Source: Salinivenus lutea
GTDB lineage: Bacteria; Bacteroidota; Rhodothermia; Rhodothermales; Salinibacteraceae
DNA: 64,000 nucleotides
NCBI GenBank assembly: GCA_002894685.1
Contig: NCRC01000003.1
Location: 104,238-168,237, forward strand
Direction of reading: 5' to 3'
The stretch's first letter is position 1. Each line of letters begins with the position of its first letter. The position numbers and the translations under genes are program-made. The notes below the pieces were generated by a model, which worked only from the letters and a program-made list of their open reading frames with translations, did no database searches and was not told the origin of the DNA. This document shows, in pieces, positions 8,725-18,325 of the stretch.

Positions 8725-10083
8725 ATGGCATCTGCAAGTCGCACCACGCGTCGCGTTCTGTATGGTCTTGGCGGCCTGTTGGCCGTGCTCGCCCTTTTGG
8801 GCGGGGCCGGCTGGGGCCTGGGCTGGTTTGGGGGAGGCGCGCCGGGGATCTCCGTTGAGACCGAGACGGCCCAGCAGCGCAGCATCACGCAAACGGTCAC
8901 GGCCTTCGGGCGCTCGCAGCCCGAGGTGGAGGTGTCGATCAGCCCGGACGTGTCCGGCGAGATCACAGAGTTGCCCGTACAGGAGGGAGACGTCGTGCAG
9001 GAGGGCGACCTGCTGGCGCGCCTGCGCCCGGACGACTACCGCGCCCAGCTGAAGCGGCAGGAGGCCACGGTGGCGCAGCAGCGAGCCACCCTCGCCGAAC
9101 GCAGGGCCGACTCGGTGCAGGCCCGCCAGACGTTTGAGCGCCAAAAGGCCCTCTTCGAGAAGGGCGTCGTGCCGGAAAGCGAGTTCGAAACCGCGCAGTC
9201 CTCCTACCAGCAGGCCGTTGCCCGCCTGGAAGCCGCCCGGTTTCAGGTGAAGAGCGCCGAGGCGAGCCTCCAGGATGCGCGCGAGCAGCTGGAAAAGACG
9301 CGGCTCTACGCCCCGATGAGCGGCACCGTAAGCCGCCTCGACGTGGAGGTGGGCGAGCGCGTGGTGGGGACGCAGCAGCGGGCGGGAACGGAGATGATGC
9401 GCATCGCCCAGCTCGACCGGATGGAGCTGGAGGTGGACGTCAACGAGAGCGACGTGGTCAACGTGGCCAGCCGCGACACGGCCACCATCGAGTTTGACGC
9501 GCACCCGGACCGGACCTTTCGGGGGCGGGTGACCGAGATCGCCAACTCGGCCCGCATCGAGAATGAGGGGAGTCAGAACGAGGTCACCAATTTTCCGGTC
9601 ACCATCCGCGTGCTGGACGATCCGAACACGGGGCCCGCGGGCGGAGAGCAGGGCGTGTCGCGCCCCGAGGTGCCGAGCGGAGACGACCCCGCCCCGACGG
9701 TGCGGCCCGGCATGAGTGGGTCCGTCGACATCTACACCCAGACGGAGGACGACGCGGTGGCCGTGCCGATTCAGGCGGTCACGGTGCGCGACTTCAACGA
9801 CGTAGGGCCGGAGGCCGACTCCACCGCCTCGTCGGGCGACCCCGGCGCGGAGGACTTGCGCAAGGTGGTCTTTGTGGCCGAGGCCGACACGGCCCGAATG
9901 GTGGAGGTGAATACCGGGATCGCCGACGACTCGCACATTGAGGTGCGGGCGGGGCTGGACGGCGGGGAAACCGTCATCACCGGCCCGTACAGTGCGGTCA
10001 GCCGCGAGCTCTCGCCCGGGACGAAGATTCGGACGGAGGGCGACAAGGCCGACGAGGGGGGCGTTGTTGCCTCCACACAGTAG
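8725..10083 (+). CDS. Periplasmic adaptor of ABC efflux system (MacA/HlyD type)
   Basis: A membrane-fusion protein of 452 residues. One N-terminal membrane helix (residues 10-35) is followed by the lipoyl half-motif ([29 protein letters not shown]), a long alpha-helical hairpin rich in Gln, Ala and Arg, the second lipoyl half ([22 protein letters not shown]), and beta-barrel and membrane-proximal domains. An acidic loop near residues 305-325 is probably a halophile insertion. It would bridge the two permeases and the TolC protein encoded just upstream. Confidence 0.92.
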   Translation: MASASRTTRRVLYGLGGLLAVLALLGGAGWGLGWFGGGAPGISVETETAQQRSITQTVTAFGRSQPEVEVSISPDVSGEITELPVQEGDVVQEGDLLARLRPDDYRAQLKRQEATVAQQRATLAERRADSVQARQTFERQKALFEKGVVPESEFETAQSSYQQAVARLEAARFQVKSAEASLQDAREQLEKTRLYAPMSGTVSRLDVEVGERVVGTQQRAGTEMMRIAQLDRMELEVDVNESDVVNVASRDTATIEFDAHPDRTFRGRVTEIANSARIENEGSQNEVTNFPVTIRVLDDPNTGPAGGEQGVSRPEVPSGDDPAPTVRPGMSGSVDIYTQTEDDAVAVPIQAVTVRDFNDVGPEADSTASSGDPGAEDLRKVVFVAEADTARMVEVNTGIADDSHIEVRAGLDGGETVITGPYSAVSRELSPGTKIRTEGDKADEGGVVASTQ

Positions 10084-10120
10084 TGTCTTCCGCGTTTCGC
10101 ACATCCACTTCCAGTCCGCC

Positions 10121-10885
10121 ATGGCAGGTTCTACAACGAACGGACGCGCCGACGCGTCTGACAGCCGCCCTCTCATCGAGGTCACGGATCTAACCAAGCG
10201 CTACATGATGGGCTCGCAGGAGGTGTGGGCCCTCGACGGCGTGAGCCTCTCCATTGAGGAGGGGGAGTACGTGGCCGTGATGGGCCCGTCGGGCTCCGGT
10301 AAATCGACCTTTATGAACATGCTCGGGTGCCTCGATACGCCCACGGGGGGCATGTACCACCTCCGGGGCGAGGACGTGAGCACCTTCTCGGACAACGAAC
10401 TCGCGGAGATTCGCAACCGGGAGATTGGCTTCGTCTTTCAGACCTTTAATCTACTGCCGCGGGTGGATTGCCTGCGCAACGCCGAGTTGCCGCTCATCTA
10501 CTCGGGCATGCCCAAGGCCGAACGACGCGAGCGGGCGGCGGAGGCCCTCCGCAGCGTGGGGCTGGGCGACCGCCTCGACCACCGGCCGAATGAGCTGAGC
10601 GGCGGGCAGCGCCAGCGCGTGGCCACGGCGCGGGCCCTCGTGAACCGCCCCGCCCTCGTCCTGGCCGACGAGCCGACGGGCAACCTTGACACGGAGACCG
10701 GCGACGAAATCATGCGGTTGTTTGAGGCGCTGCACCGGCAGGGCAACACGCTCCTCGTGGTGACGCACGAGGAGGAGATTGCCCGCCACGCCCGCCGCAT
10801 CATCCACCTGCGCGATGGCCGGCTGGAACGGGACGAGACCGTGGAGCGCCCCGTGCTGGCGGACGCGGAGATCGCGGTTGAGTAG
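10121..10885 (+). CDS. MacB/LolD-type ABC transporter ATP-binding protein
   Basis: A stand-alone ATPase of 254 residues with Walker [11 protein letters not shown]-loop [11 protein letters not shown], signature [15 protein letters not shown], Walker [13 protein letters not shown] and switch His in [12 protein letters not shown]. These are the hallmarks of the MacB/LolD/FtsE subgroup that works mechanically on periplasmic partners. The ATG at 10121 precedes the ABC domain by about 20 residues. It is the only ATPase in the cluster and should serve both permeases. Confidence 0.94.
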   Translation: MAGSTTNGRADASDSRPLIEVTDLTKRYMMGSQEVWALDGVSLSIEEGEYVAVMGPSGSGKSTFMNMLGCLDTPTGGMYHLRGEDVSTFSDNELAEIRNREIGFVFQTFNLLPRVDCLRNAELPLIYSGMPKAERRERAAEALRSVGLGDRLDHRPNELSGGQRQRVATARALVNRPALVLADEPTGNLDTETGDEIMRLFEALHRQGNTLLVVTHEEEIARHARRIIHLRDGRLERDETVERPVLADAEIAVE

Positions 10886-10937
10886 GAAGAGAAGCCCCCT
10901 CGTTCCACAGTTCTCCCGAGTCATCCGTCGGACCGGA

Positions 10938-13481
10938 ATGCCACTGCGGACCGCTTCGAACCACCGGCTCCTCCTCGTCCTTTCGACGCTTCTGCTGCTC
11001 GCGGGCGTCGGGTCGGCCGCCGCCCAGGACGCCGCGAAGACCCTGCGTGGACGCGTGGTGGACGCGGAGACGGGCGAGCCGCTGCCCCAGGCCACCCTCC
11101 GCATCGCGGACGCGTACCAGGGGACCATCACGAACGACAACGGGCGGTACACGCTTGCGCTCGACAGCCTCCCGGCCACGGTCGTCGTGCGCTACGTGGG
11201 CTACGGGTCGACCCAGCGTCGCATCACGACCGATACGTCGCCCCGGCAGAGCTTCCGCCTGGCGCCCACCACCGTGGAGATGGACGAGGTCGTTGTGACG
11301 GGCTCGCGGACTCCCGGCGAGTCGATCATGCGGCGCGTCATCGAGCGCAAGCAGGAGTGGTGGCCCGAGCTGAAGAGCTATTCGGTGGAGGCGTACAACC
11401 GCTTCACGCTGGCCAGCGACACGACGATCGCGGCCATTACGGAGAGCCGGACCACGGCCTTCTGGGACGCGGAGCGCGGGACCCGCGAAGTGGTGCGTGC
11501 GCAGCGGGGAACCGCCAACCTCCAATCGTTTGCTGAGGGCGCGCTGCCCGCCGCCGCGACGGTGCTCAACCTGTACCGCGACAACGTGGAGGTCCTTGGC
11601 AACCGGCTGGTCGGCGTTACTCACCCGGAGGCCCTTGACTACTACGACTTTACGCTCGACACCACCCGCGCAATCGACGGACAGCGGGCCTTTCGCATTC
11701 GGGTAGAGCCGGCCAGTCGCCTCTCGTCCACGTTCCGTGGCACGGTGACCGTCCTCGACAGCACCTACGCCCTGCTGGAGGCCCGGCTTCGGCCCACGGC
11801 GGCCCTCAGTACGTCGCGCGTGCTGAAGGGCGTGGAGGTCACCTTCGAACAGCAGTTTTCGAACTTCGGGGGGCGATACTGGTTGCCGGTCGACTTCCGG
11901 GCGCGGCGGCGGCTCGACGTGCAGGTATCCGCGCTGGTTTCGTTCTCGGACGTCAGCATTCGCCAGGTGAGCCGCCTGAGCGACTACCGCCTCAATGTGC
12001 CGGTGCCGGATTCGCTCTACGAAACCGACGAGGAGGAAGCGGTCGTCCGCCCCGGTCGGACGGGGGAGGGGCCGTCCGTGCCCGGGCTGGCGGCCGATAC
12101 GCTTCGGGGCGGTGGGCCCTTCGTGCCGTACTCGCGGGCCGAGCGAGCCGCCTACACCCGAATCGACAGCACGGACGCGGTCCAGGATGCGTTCGAGCCC
12201 GGGGGGCTCGTGGGATGGATGCGGGACCTCGGCATCGGCGGGGACGACGGGGTGAGCTTTGGCGGCGGCACGGACGAGGACACCGAAGGGGACGCGACGG
12301 GGGCCGACACGACGGACGCCGCGGGCGACGAGGAAGCGTCCGCGTTCCTCGAGTTCGACGGCGCGCTGCCGATCCTCCGCTACAACCGGGTGGAGGGCGG
12401 GCACGCGGGCCTGCGACTCGACCTCGGCGTGGGGCCGCTCGACGTGCGGGGGCGCGGCGGGGTCAACACCGGCCCGTCGGGGCCGACGCAATGGGCCTAC
12501 GGAGGCGAGGCGCGTGCCCCCGTGGCGGACGGGACGGAGCTGGCGCTGCGCTACCACTACGGCATCGACCCGCGCTACCGCGCCCGCTCTCGCATCGCAC
12601 CGGTTTGGGCGCGCCTCTCCAACAGCCTCTGGGCCCTCGCCGGTGAGCCGGAGTTCTTCGATTACGTTGGCGCCGAGCGCCTTCGGTTCACGGTGCGGCA
12701 GTCCCTTCAGGAGCCCGACCTGGACCTTGCGCTCCAGCTTCGCAACGAGCGGCACTTCTCGGTCGCCAAGACCACCGACTACAACGTCTTCGGCCGGGCC
12801 CTCCCGCAACCCCCCAACCCGTCCGTCGGGGAGGGCTGGCTGCGGTCGGCGGCCCTCACGGCCACGCTGGGGGAGGGGGGGATCCTTGGCGTGACGCCCC
12901 TCAACCGCGTGGAGGCCTCGGTCGAGTACAGCAGCCCGGACGTGGCGGCGAGCGACTTCGACTTTGCCCGGGTCGAGGTGGTGGCCGACGCGCGCATCGA
13001 GACCTTCTTCCAGCGCCGCCTCCTCCCGAACACGTTCGACCTGCGGCTCGACGCCGGGGCGTCGTTCGGCACGCCACCGCTGCAGCGCTTCGGGGTCGTC
13101 GAGGCCAGCCCGCTGCCCTACACCCCGTTCGGGGCGCTCCGCACGCTCGACGACCGGCCCTACCAGGGGGAGCACCACCTGGCCTTCTTCTGGGAGCACA
13201 ATTTTCGCACCGTCCCCTTTGAACTGATGGGGTGGACGGCGCCGGCCGACCAGAACATCGAGCTCATCGTTCATGGGGGGCACGGGCGGACCTGGATTGG
13301 GGACGACGCGGAACAGCGACTGGTCCAACGAGGCATCCAACTCCGCACGGCGGACGAAGCCCACCACGAACTCGGCCTGTCGGTCAACGGCCTCCTCAAC
13401 GACACCCTGCGTCTCGATCTCACCAAGCGGCTTGATGCGGGCGGCGCCAGCGTGGGGGTGAGCCTGCTGCGGTTTCTGTGA
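10938..13481 (+). CDS. DUF5686/carboxypeptidase-regulatory-like outer membrane protein
   Basis: A large (847 residues) exported protein with signal peptide LLLVLSTLLLLAGVGSAAAQ. Residues about 30-115 form a carboxypeptidase-regulatory-like beta-sandwich (LRGRVVDAETGEPLPQATL, NDNGRYTL, VRYVGYGS), followed by DEVVVTGSR. The rest matches the DUF5686 pattern of Bacteroidota (IMRRVIERKQEWWPELKSY, then outer-membrane strands to the C-terminus ending in Phe-Leu). An Asp/Thr/Glu-rich insert lies near residues 440-465. The family is found in the outer membrane; its biochemical role is unknown. It lies 52 bases after the efflux ATPase and may belong to the same transcript. Confidence 0.85.
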   Translation: MPLRTASNHRLLLVLSTLLLLAGVGSAAAQDAAKTLRGRVVDAETGEPLPQATLRIADAYQGTITNDNGRYTLALDSLPATVVVRYVGYGSTQRRITTDTSPRQSFRLAPTTVEMDEVVVTGSRTPGESIMRRVIERKQEWWPELKSYSVEAYNRFTLASDTTIAAITESRTTAFWDAERGTREVVRAQRGTANLQSFAEGALPAAATVLNLYRDNVEVLGNRLVGVTHPEALDYYDFTLDTTRAIDGQRAFRIRVEPASRLSSTFRGTVTVLDSTYALLEARLRPTAALSTSRVLKGVEVTFEQQFSNFGGRYWLPVDFRARRRLDVQVSALVSFSDVSIRQVSRLSDYRLNVPVPDSLYETDEEEAVVRPGRTGEGPSVPGLAADTLRGGGPFVPYSRAERAAYTRIDSTDAVQDAFEPGGLVGWMRDLGIGGDDGVSFGGGTDEDTEGDATGADTTDAAGDEEASAFLEFDGALPILRYNRVEGGHAGLRLDLGVGPLDVRGRGGVNTGPSGPTQWAYGGEARAPVADGTELALRYHYGIDPRYRARSRIAPVWARLSNSLWALAGEPEFFDYVGAERLRFTVRQSLQEPDLDLALQLRNERHFSVAKTTDYNVFGRALPQPPNPSVGEGWLRSAALTATLGEGGILGVTPLNRVEASVEYSSPDVAASDFDFARVEVVADARIETFFQRRLLPNTFDLRLDAGASFGTPPLQRFGVVEASPLPYTPFGALRTLDDRPYQGEHHLAFFWEHNFRTVPFELMGWTAPADQNIELIVHGGHGRTWIGDDAEQRLVQRGIQLRTADEAHHELGLSVNGLLNDTLRLDLTKRLDAGGASVGVSLLRFL

Positions 13482-13607
13482 GGCGGAGGCGAGCGGACTC
13501 GTTCCGGGCTTTTCCCACGAGGCGGGGCCGGCGACGAATCTCCCGTCCGGGGCGCCGGGTAGCAAAAGTCACCTCTCTACGCTCATTCTCTGCCCCTGTC
13601 CGCGTCC

Positions 13608-15401
13608 ATGCCGGAGGCCTCCGCCCCGTCCGATGATGCTGCGCTCCCTCCCCAGCGGCTCTGGACCTCGCTGCGGCGGATCTTTCGACTCGGCTGGCCC
13701 TACCGCTACCGGCTTCTAGCGGCGCTGGCACTGACGGTGCTGGGGACGAGCGTGGCCCTCGTGGTGCCCCTGGGCCTCCGTGAGCTGGTCGACGCCGTCT
13801 TTCAGGAGGCGAACCGCGGACTGCTCGACCAGCTCACCCTGGCGCTCATTGCGCTGTTTGTGCTGCGGGCCGCGGCGTCCTTCGGGGGCAACTACCTGCT
13901 GGGATGGACGGGCGAACGGGTGGTGGCCGACCTCCGCAAGCGCGTGTACCGCCACCTGCACCGTCAAAGCCTCCGCTTTTTTAGCAACAGCCGAACGGGC
14001 GACCTCACGTCGCGCCTCACCAACGATGTCGGGTCGGTGCGGAGTGCCGTGACCGATGCCCTCTCGAACCTGCTCACGCAGTCGCTCTCGCTGCTGGGGT
14101 CGGTGACGTTGATGGTGGTGCTGAACTGGCGGCTCAGCCTCATCATCTTCCTCGTGGTGCCGGCGGTGACGGGGTTTGCGGTCTACTTTGGGCGCAAGAT
14201 TCGGGCGCTGGCGCGGCGCATCCAGGACCGACTGGCCGACACCACCGCCGTGGCCGAGGAGGCATTGGCCGCCATCCGGGTGGTGAAGTCGTTTGCGCGG
14301 TCGTCGTACGAGGTGGAGCGCTACGACGAGGCGGTGGAGGACCTCTTCGGGACTGCGCGATATCGGGTGCTCGTATCGGCCCTCTTCCGGTCGTCGGTCG
14401 GGCTGCTTTTCTTTGCCGCGCTGGTGGGCATCTTCTGGTACGGAGGGATCGAGGTGCTGGCGGGCCGCCTTACGGAGGGAGACCTCGTGGCCTTCATCTT
14501 TTACGCCTTCAACATCGCCCGCAGCGTCGGGGGACTCTCTCAGCTCTATTCCACCTTCAACAGTGCCGCGGGCGCCACCGAGCGCCTCTTCGACCTGCTC
14601 GATACGGCGCCGGACCTGCAGGATGCCGCGGACGCCACGGCGCTGCCCCGGATCGAGGGACACGTGCAGCTCGACGACGTGACGTTTGCGTATGAGGCGG
14701 GGCGGCCGGTCCTGCACAACATTTCGATGGACGTGTCGGCGGGGCAGACGGTGGCCCTGGTCGGGCCGAGCGGGGCCGGGAAGTCGACCCTGGTGAGCCT
14801 GATCCCTCGGTTCTACGATCCGCAATCGGGCCGCATCACCGTCGACGGGCACGACCTGCGCACCGTGACGCGACAGTCCCTCCGCGAGCAGATCGCCGCG
14901 GTGTCGCAGGAGGTGAACCTCTTCAACGCCACCATCCGCGAGAACATCCGCTACGGGCGGCTCGATGCCTCGGACGAGGCCATTGAGGAGGCGGCCCGCG
15001 CCGCCAACGCGCACGAGTTCATCGTGGACCTGCCCGAGGGGTACGACGCGGAGGTGGGGGAGCGGGGCGTGAAGCTGAGTGGCGGACAACGCCAGCGCGT
15101 GGCCATCGCCCGGGCCCTGCTGCGCGACGCCCGACTGCTGCTCCTCGACGAGGCCACCTCCTCGCTCGACTCCGCCTCGGAGGCGCTGGTGCAGGAGGCC
15201 CTGGAGCGACTCATGGAGGGGCGCACCACCTTCATCATTGCCCACCGGCTCTCGACGGTGCAGACCGCCGACCGCCTCTTCGTGCTCGACGCGGGCCGCA
15301 TTGTGCAGCGCGGAACCCACACCGAACTGATGCAGGCGGAGGGCCTCTATCGCGACCTGGCGTCCTACCAGTTCCGCGCGCCGAGTGGAGTGGAAGGATG
15401 A
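13608..15401 (+). CDS. MsbA-like ABC exporter (fused permease and ATPase)
   Basis: A 597-residue half-transporter that should work as a homodimer. Six membrane helices (residues 30-310) form the ABC_membrane domain, followed by the nucleotide-binding domain with Walker [11 protein letters not shown]-loop [20 protein letters not shown], signature [16 protein letters not shown], Walker [13 protein letters not shown] and the switch in IIAHRLSTV. The arrangement matches lipid A/lipid or multidrug exporters of the MsbA class. A 126-base gap separates it from the DUF5686 gene, so it may have its own promoter. Confidence 0.92.
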   Translation: MPEASAPSDDAALPPQRLWTSLRRIFRLGWPYRYRLLAALALTVLGTSVALVVPLGLRELVDAVFQEANRGLLDQLTLALIALFVLRAAASFGGNYLLGWTGERVVADLRKRVYRHLHRQSLRFFSNSRTGDLTSRLTNDVGSVRSAVTDALSNLLTQSLSLLGSVTLMVVLNWRLSLIIFLVVPAVTGFAVYFGRKIRALARRIQDRLADTTAVAEEALAAIRVVKSFARSSYEVERYDEAVEDLFGTARYRVLVSALFRSSVGLLFFAALVGIFWYGGIEVLAGRLTEGDLVAFIFYAFNIARSVGGLSQLYSTFNSAAGATERLFDLLDTAPDLQDAADATALPRIEGHVQLDDVTFAYEAGRPVLHNISMDVSAGQTVALVGPSGAGKSTLVSLIPRFYDPQSGRITVDGHDLRTVTRQSLREQIAAVSQEVNLFNATIRENIRYGRLDASDEAIEEAARAANAHEFIVDLPEGYDAEVGERGVKLSGGQRQRVAIARALLRDARLLLLDEATSSLDSASEALVQEALERLMEGRTTFIIAHRLSTVQTADRLFVLDAGRIVQRGTHTELMQAEGLYRDLASYQFRAPSGVEG

Positions 15402-15549
15402 CCTGAACCGGTTCCAGGGGGAACGATCCAGTTACGGGGGGAGGAGCAGGCAGGAGAAAGTATCACGTCGTTACGCAGTATATTTTCAAAAACATATATC
15501 CGGAAAAGAACACGTTCGTATGTGGTCCCTCAGGAACCCTCATCGCTTG

Positions 15550-15575
15550 GTCGAAGTGGGGGGACCTACTTCGAC
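15550..15575. promoter_or_regulatory. Inverted repeat upstream of FNT channel gene
   Basis: GTCGAAGT (15550-15557) is mirrored by ACTTCGAC (15568-15575) with 10 bases between. It lies 72 bases before the channel gene's ATG in a 246-base, partly AT-rich intergenic stretch (TATATTTTC near 15480). It could be an operator or an mRNA hairpin. Confidence 0.4.
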
Positions 15576-15647
15576 TTCAAATGCCTGCCTTCGATGGAAA
15601 AGTGAAAGGCACCACTCTCCCCGTCAGTTGAAAGTCAGAGATTAGCG

Positions 15648-16676
15648 ATGGAGCACAAGACCGGAGCAGCAGAGAATGAGGCGGCCCCCTCCCTGGAGAC
15701 AAGAGCGGAGCCGACCGCCCGGTTTCCTTCGATCAGAACGTCAAAACACGGAGCCCCCTCCGAAGGAGCTGCGATCAGCGACCGCTTCGACACCGCGGAG
15801 GTGTTCAAGCGCGTCCTCGTTGCTGCGGACGAAGAGATTGGCACCCCGGCCCGGGAGCTCTTTTTCAGCGGCCTTGCCGCCGGGTTTTCCATCACCCTCA
15901 CCGTACTTTTGTACTCGACCCTGACGGCGGCCACGAACGGAGATCCCATCCTGGGAGCCATCCTGTAACCAATCGGCTTCATCTACATTATCCTGGGCGG
16001 CTACAATCTGTATACCGAGGACACCCTTCCGCCTGTGGCTCTGGTGCTGGAGCGATTGGCCAGTTTTCCTGCACTGTTTCGGGTGTGGGGCACTGTACTT
16101 ACCGCCAACTTTATCGGGGGTGGGTTTGGCGCATTGCTCCTCTCGACGACCGGAGTCCTGTCTCCCGAAGCGGCCGCGGCCGCCACGGAGATCTCCTTGA
16201 AAGGGCTCGAGATTCCCTTCGCGGACCTCTTCTTCAAGGCACTAGTGGCGGGATTCATCGTGGCCGGGGTCGTCTGGCTCAACTTTACGGCCCGGAGTGT
16301 GACGAGCCGTTTTCTGCTGACGTACGCCGCATTCCTGTGCATTCCGCTCGGAAACCTGTACCACGTCGTGGTCTCGTTTACCGAACTAACGTACCTAACA
16401 ATCGGGGGACAGACGGCGTTTGTCCCTGGGTTTTTCGGGTTCGTGGTGCCCGTGATTCTGGGCAACACTGTGGGCGGCGCCATTCTGGTCACGGTCGTGA
16501 ACTACTTCCAGACCACCGAGCGGCGCCTGAAGATGGCCCGCGGCGGAGCGCATCGACAGTTGTCGATGTCCGAGATGCTTTTCGGTGGTCTCGTGGGACG
16601 ATCCTACGTTCCCGTAAACCAGAGCCATGACCCCGCTGAGGCGGACGGGCTAAACGGAAATCCCGATCATGGGTAG
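15648..16676 (+). pseudogene. Formate/nitrite-type channel gene interrupted by in-frame TAA
   Basis: Codons 1-106 and 108-342 belong to one continuous reading frame of a formate/nitrite transporter (FNT) family channel, broken only by TAA at 15966-15968. Before the stop is the first membrane segment (ELFFSGLAAGFSITLTVLLYS); after it the frame continues PIGFIYIILGGYNLYTEDTLPPVALVL, the typical FNT helix-2/loop region. Relatives usually have Tyr before the Pro here, so a TAC or TAT codon probably became TAA by one base change. Further membrane segments and the FNT-like IPLGNLYHVVVSFTE follow. The downstream half shows no decay, so the change is recent, a sequencing error, or read through. An internal restart at GTG 16035 would lack the first helices. 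Confidence 0.8.
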
Positions 16677-16751
16677 TTGCAAACGAGGAGTTCCGCTGGG
16701 GTCCCCCTTTTCGTTCGAGGAGGCATGCCGAATGATAGCGGAGGCGGACGA

Positions 16752-17231
16752 CTAGATGGACGAATCGGTGCCGTTCCGGAGGGACTCAAGGGCGTCCTGC
16801 ACGTCGTCGCCAATCGGCAGCGACTCGACCCGATCGGTGAGTGCCGCGACGGTGGTGCCCACCTGCCACGACACCGGCGCGTCGGGGGCGCGGAGCAGGC
16901 GCCGGTATAGCAGCAGCGACCGCCCGAAGCAGGCCCCCGCCTTCTCCTCCTCGTCCCGCTCGCGGTGCGCCTCGCCCTGCACGTTGAGCAGGCGCGCCAG
17001 GGTTTGGGCGGCCTCAGGATCGAACCGGGTCCCGTCCTCGCACATGGCCAGGAGGGTCTCGGGCGGGAGGGTGCGAAGGTCGGCCGCCGTCCCGTCGAGG
17101 TGAATGCGGACGGCCTCGTCGATCTGGTCCAACACGGCGTTGGGCCGTCCGGTATCGGCGGCCGTCACGATTTCCGCGAGGGCCTGCCCCAGTTGGCGAA
17201 TTTGCCGCATCAGAACGTCGCGCTGAATCAT
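16752..17231 (-). CDS. Small helical protein (DUF6483-like)
   Basis: A 159-residue, all-helical, acidic protein without signal peptide. The opening MIQRDVLMRQIRQLGQALAEI and the later pattern of TPR-like helices (AQTLARLLNVQGEAHRERDEEEKAGACFGRSLLLYRRLL) resemble the small cytoplasmic family catalogued as DUF6483. That match is from memory of the pattern and not certain. No biochemical role is known to me. It is 84 bases downstream of the phasin-like gene in the same direction and may be co-transcribed with it. Confidence 0.65.
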   Translation of the reverse strand: MIQRDVLMRQIRQLGQALAEIVTAADTGRPNAVLDQIDEAVRIHLDGTAADLRTLPPETLLAMCEDGTRFDPEAAQTLARLLNVQGEAHRERDEEEKAGACFGRSLLLYRRLLRAPDAPVSWQVGTTVAALTDRVESLPIGDDVQDALESLRNGTDSSI

Positions 17232-17315
17232 GGGGGAGAGGGGGGAATGGGGCCAAACGCGAACGGCCCGTCCCCCGAGCGGGGCACGGGCCGAGATCAG
17301 AACCGCAGTGCGTGT

Positions 17316-17978
17316 CTACTCGGCGTCGCTCGCGTCGTAGGAAAAGCTTTCCTGAACGGACCGGTCCTGCTTGTGCACGACCAGCGTGCTGGGCACGTGC
17401 TTCTTCGCAGCGGTGCGGCCGGCACTCACCGCCTCCTTCTTCGTGTCGTGGGTGCTCACCCTGTCGTCCTCCCCCTCGATGGTAACGGCCCACCCCTCGT
17501 CGCTGGGCACCACGTGCAGTACGCGCTCCTCGACGGCCGCCTGCTGGGCGTCGAGCATCTGCGAGAGGGCCTCCAGCTTCTGCGACAGCTGGCCCACGCG
17601 GCGCGACAGGCCGCGGACCTCGTCGCGGGTCGGGACCCCGATGCGCCCGAGCGTGCCGCTGAGCGTGTCCGATACCACCTTCTCCACGGATTTCGTGGCG
17701 TTGTCGAGGCGCTTCGTCACGTCGTCCGCAAAGTCCTCCTGCCGCTCCCGCAGGGTATCGGTCGCCTCCTCAAACTGGCTCCGGCGCTTCGACTCGTAGC
17801 TCTTTCCGCGCTCCACGAGGTTCTGGAAGACCTTGTCTCCTTCCTCTTCGAGCCGCTCCAGGGCCCCGAGTCCGGCCAGCCACACCTCGCGGGCACGACC
17901 CGTCACTTCGTCCGGCAAATGCTTGAGATCAAAGCCCTCGCGGTCCTCCGAGGACATCGTGTTGTCTTGAGCCGTCAT
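17316..17978 (-). CDS. Phasin-family granule-associated protein with DUF2188-like tail
   Basis: Residues about 20-150 match the poly(hydroxyalkanoate) granule-associated phasin family (PF05597): REVWLAGLGALERLEEEGDKVFQNLVERGK, then a long amphipathic coiled coil. The last ~65 residues (HVVPSDEGWAVTIEGEDDRVSTHDTKKEAVSAGRTAAKK) look like a DUF2188 domain. I chose the ATG at 17978 (220 residues) because a clear GGAGG lies seven bases upstream, unusual in this genome; the frame stays open to 18059. Phasins coat storage granules, so this hints at polyhydroxyalkanoate storage, though no synthase gene is in the window. It is divergent from clpB across a region with two palindromic sites. Confidence 0.8.
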   Translation of the reverse strand: MTAQDNTMSSEDREGFDLKHLPDEVTGRAREVWLAGLGALERLEEEGDKVFQNLVERGKSYESKRRSQFEEATDTLRERQEDFADDVTKRLDNATKSVEKVVSDTLSGTLGRIGVPTRDEVRGLSRRVGQLSQKLEALSQMLDAQQAAVEERVLHVVPSDEGWAVTIEGEDDRVSTHDTKKEAVSAGRTAAKKHVPSTLVVHKQDRSVQESFSYDASDAE

Positions 17979-18058
17979 GTCGGTCCTCCGTTCATTAATC
18001 CGTGATGATAGGAGACAGTCGGGACACAAACCGACTCGTTGCATCCACACCATCTTCA

Positions 18059-18107
18059 ATAACGCACTGCGTCATCGGTTCCCGGTTTGCGTGACGCATT
18101 GCGTTAT
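18059..18107. promoter_or_regulatory. Double palindromic operator between phasin and clpB genes
   Basis: The palindrome ACGCA-N-TGCGT occurs twice, at 18062-18072 and 18094-18104, with centres 32 bases (about three helical turns) apart. The two copies also form a 16-base inverted repeat with one mismatch (18059-18074 and 18092-18107). The site is 81 bases from the phasin start and 215 from clpB, so it could control either or both. It is not the CIRCE element of HrcA. Confidence 0.6.
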
Positions 18108-18220
18108 CGCGCTGGATTCACGATCATTTCGAATCGTCAGGGGCGGGACCCGGGCCGAGGCCGATCGGTCTGGGCGTGGTGATGGCGGCGTGCCATTCTG
18201 TCAGTACAGAAATCGATGGT

Positions 18221-18325
18221 ATGCTTTTCGATCGGGTACACACATGCGTAACACTCTTCCTCGCTGCGGCCGTGTGCGGGCCCGGCGATTCACTACCGTT
18301 GCTCGACTACGACCCTGAGATATGA
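18221..18325 (+). CDS. Possible 34-residue upstream ORF coupled to clpB
   Basis: A short frame starting at ATG 18221 encodes a hydrophobic segment ([11 protein letters not shown]) and an acidic tail (LLDYDPEI). Its TGA overlaps the clpB ATG as ATGA (18322-18325), the arrangement used for translational coupling. There is no clear ribosome-binding site and I recognise no family. It may be a regulatory leader peptide or chance. Confidence 0.3.
   Translation: MLFDRVHTCVTLFLAAAVCGPGDSLPLLDYDPEI

Noticed and set aside
10800..13565. 921-codon open frame on the minus strand
   Set aside because: Shadow of the DUF5686 gene, with arginine-rich composition foreign to this acidic proteome.
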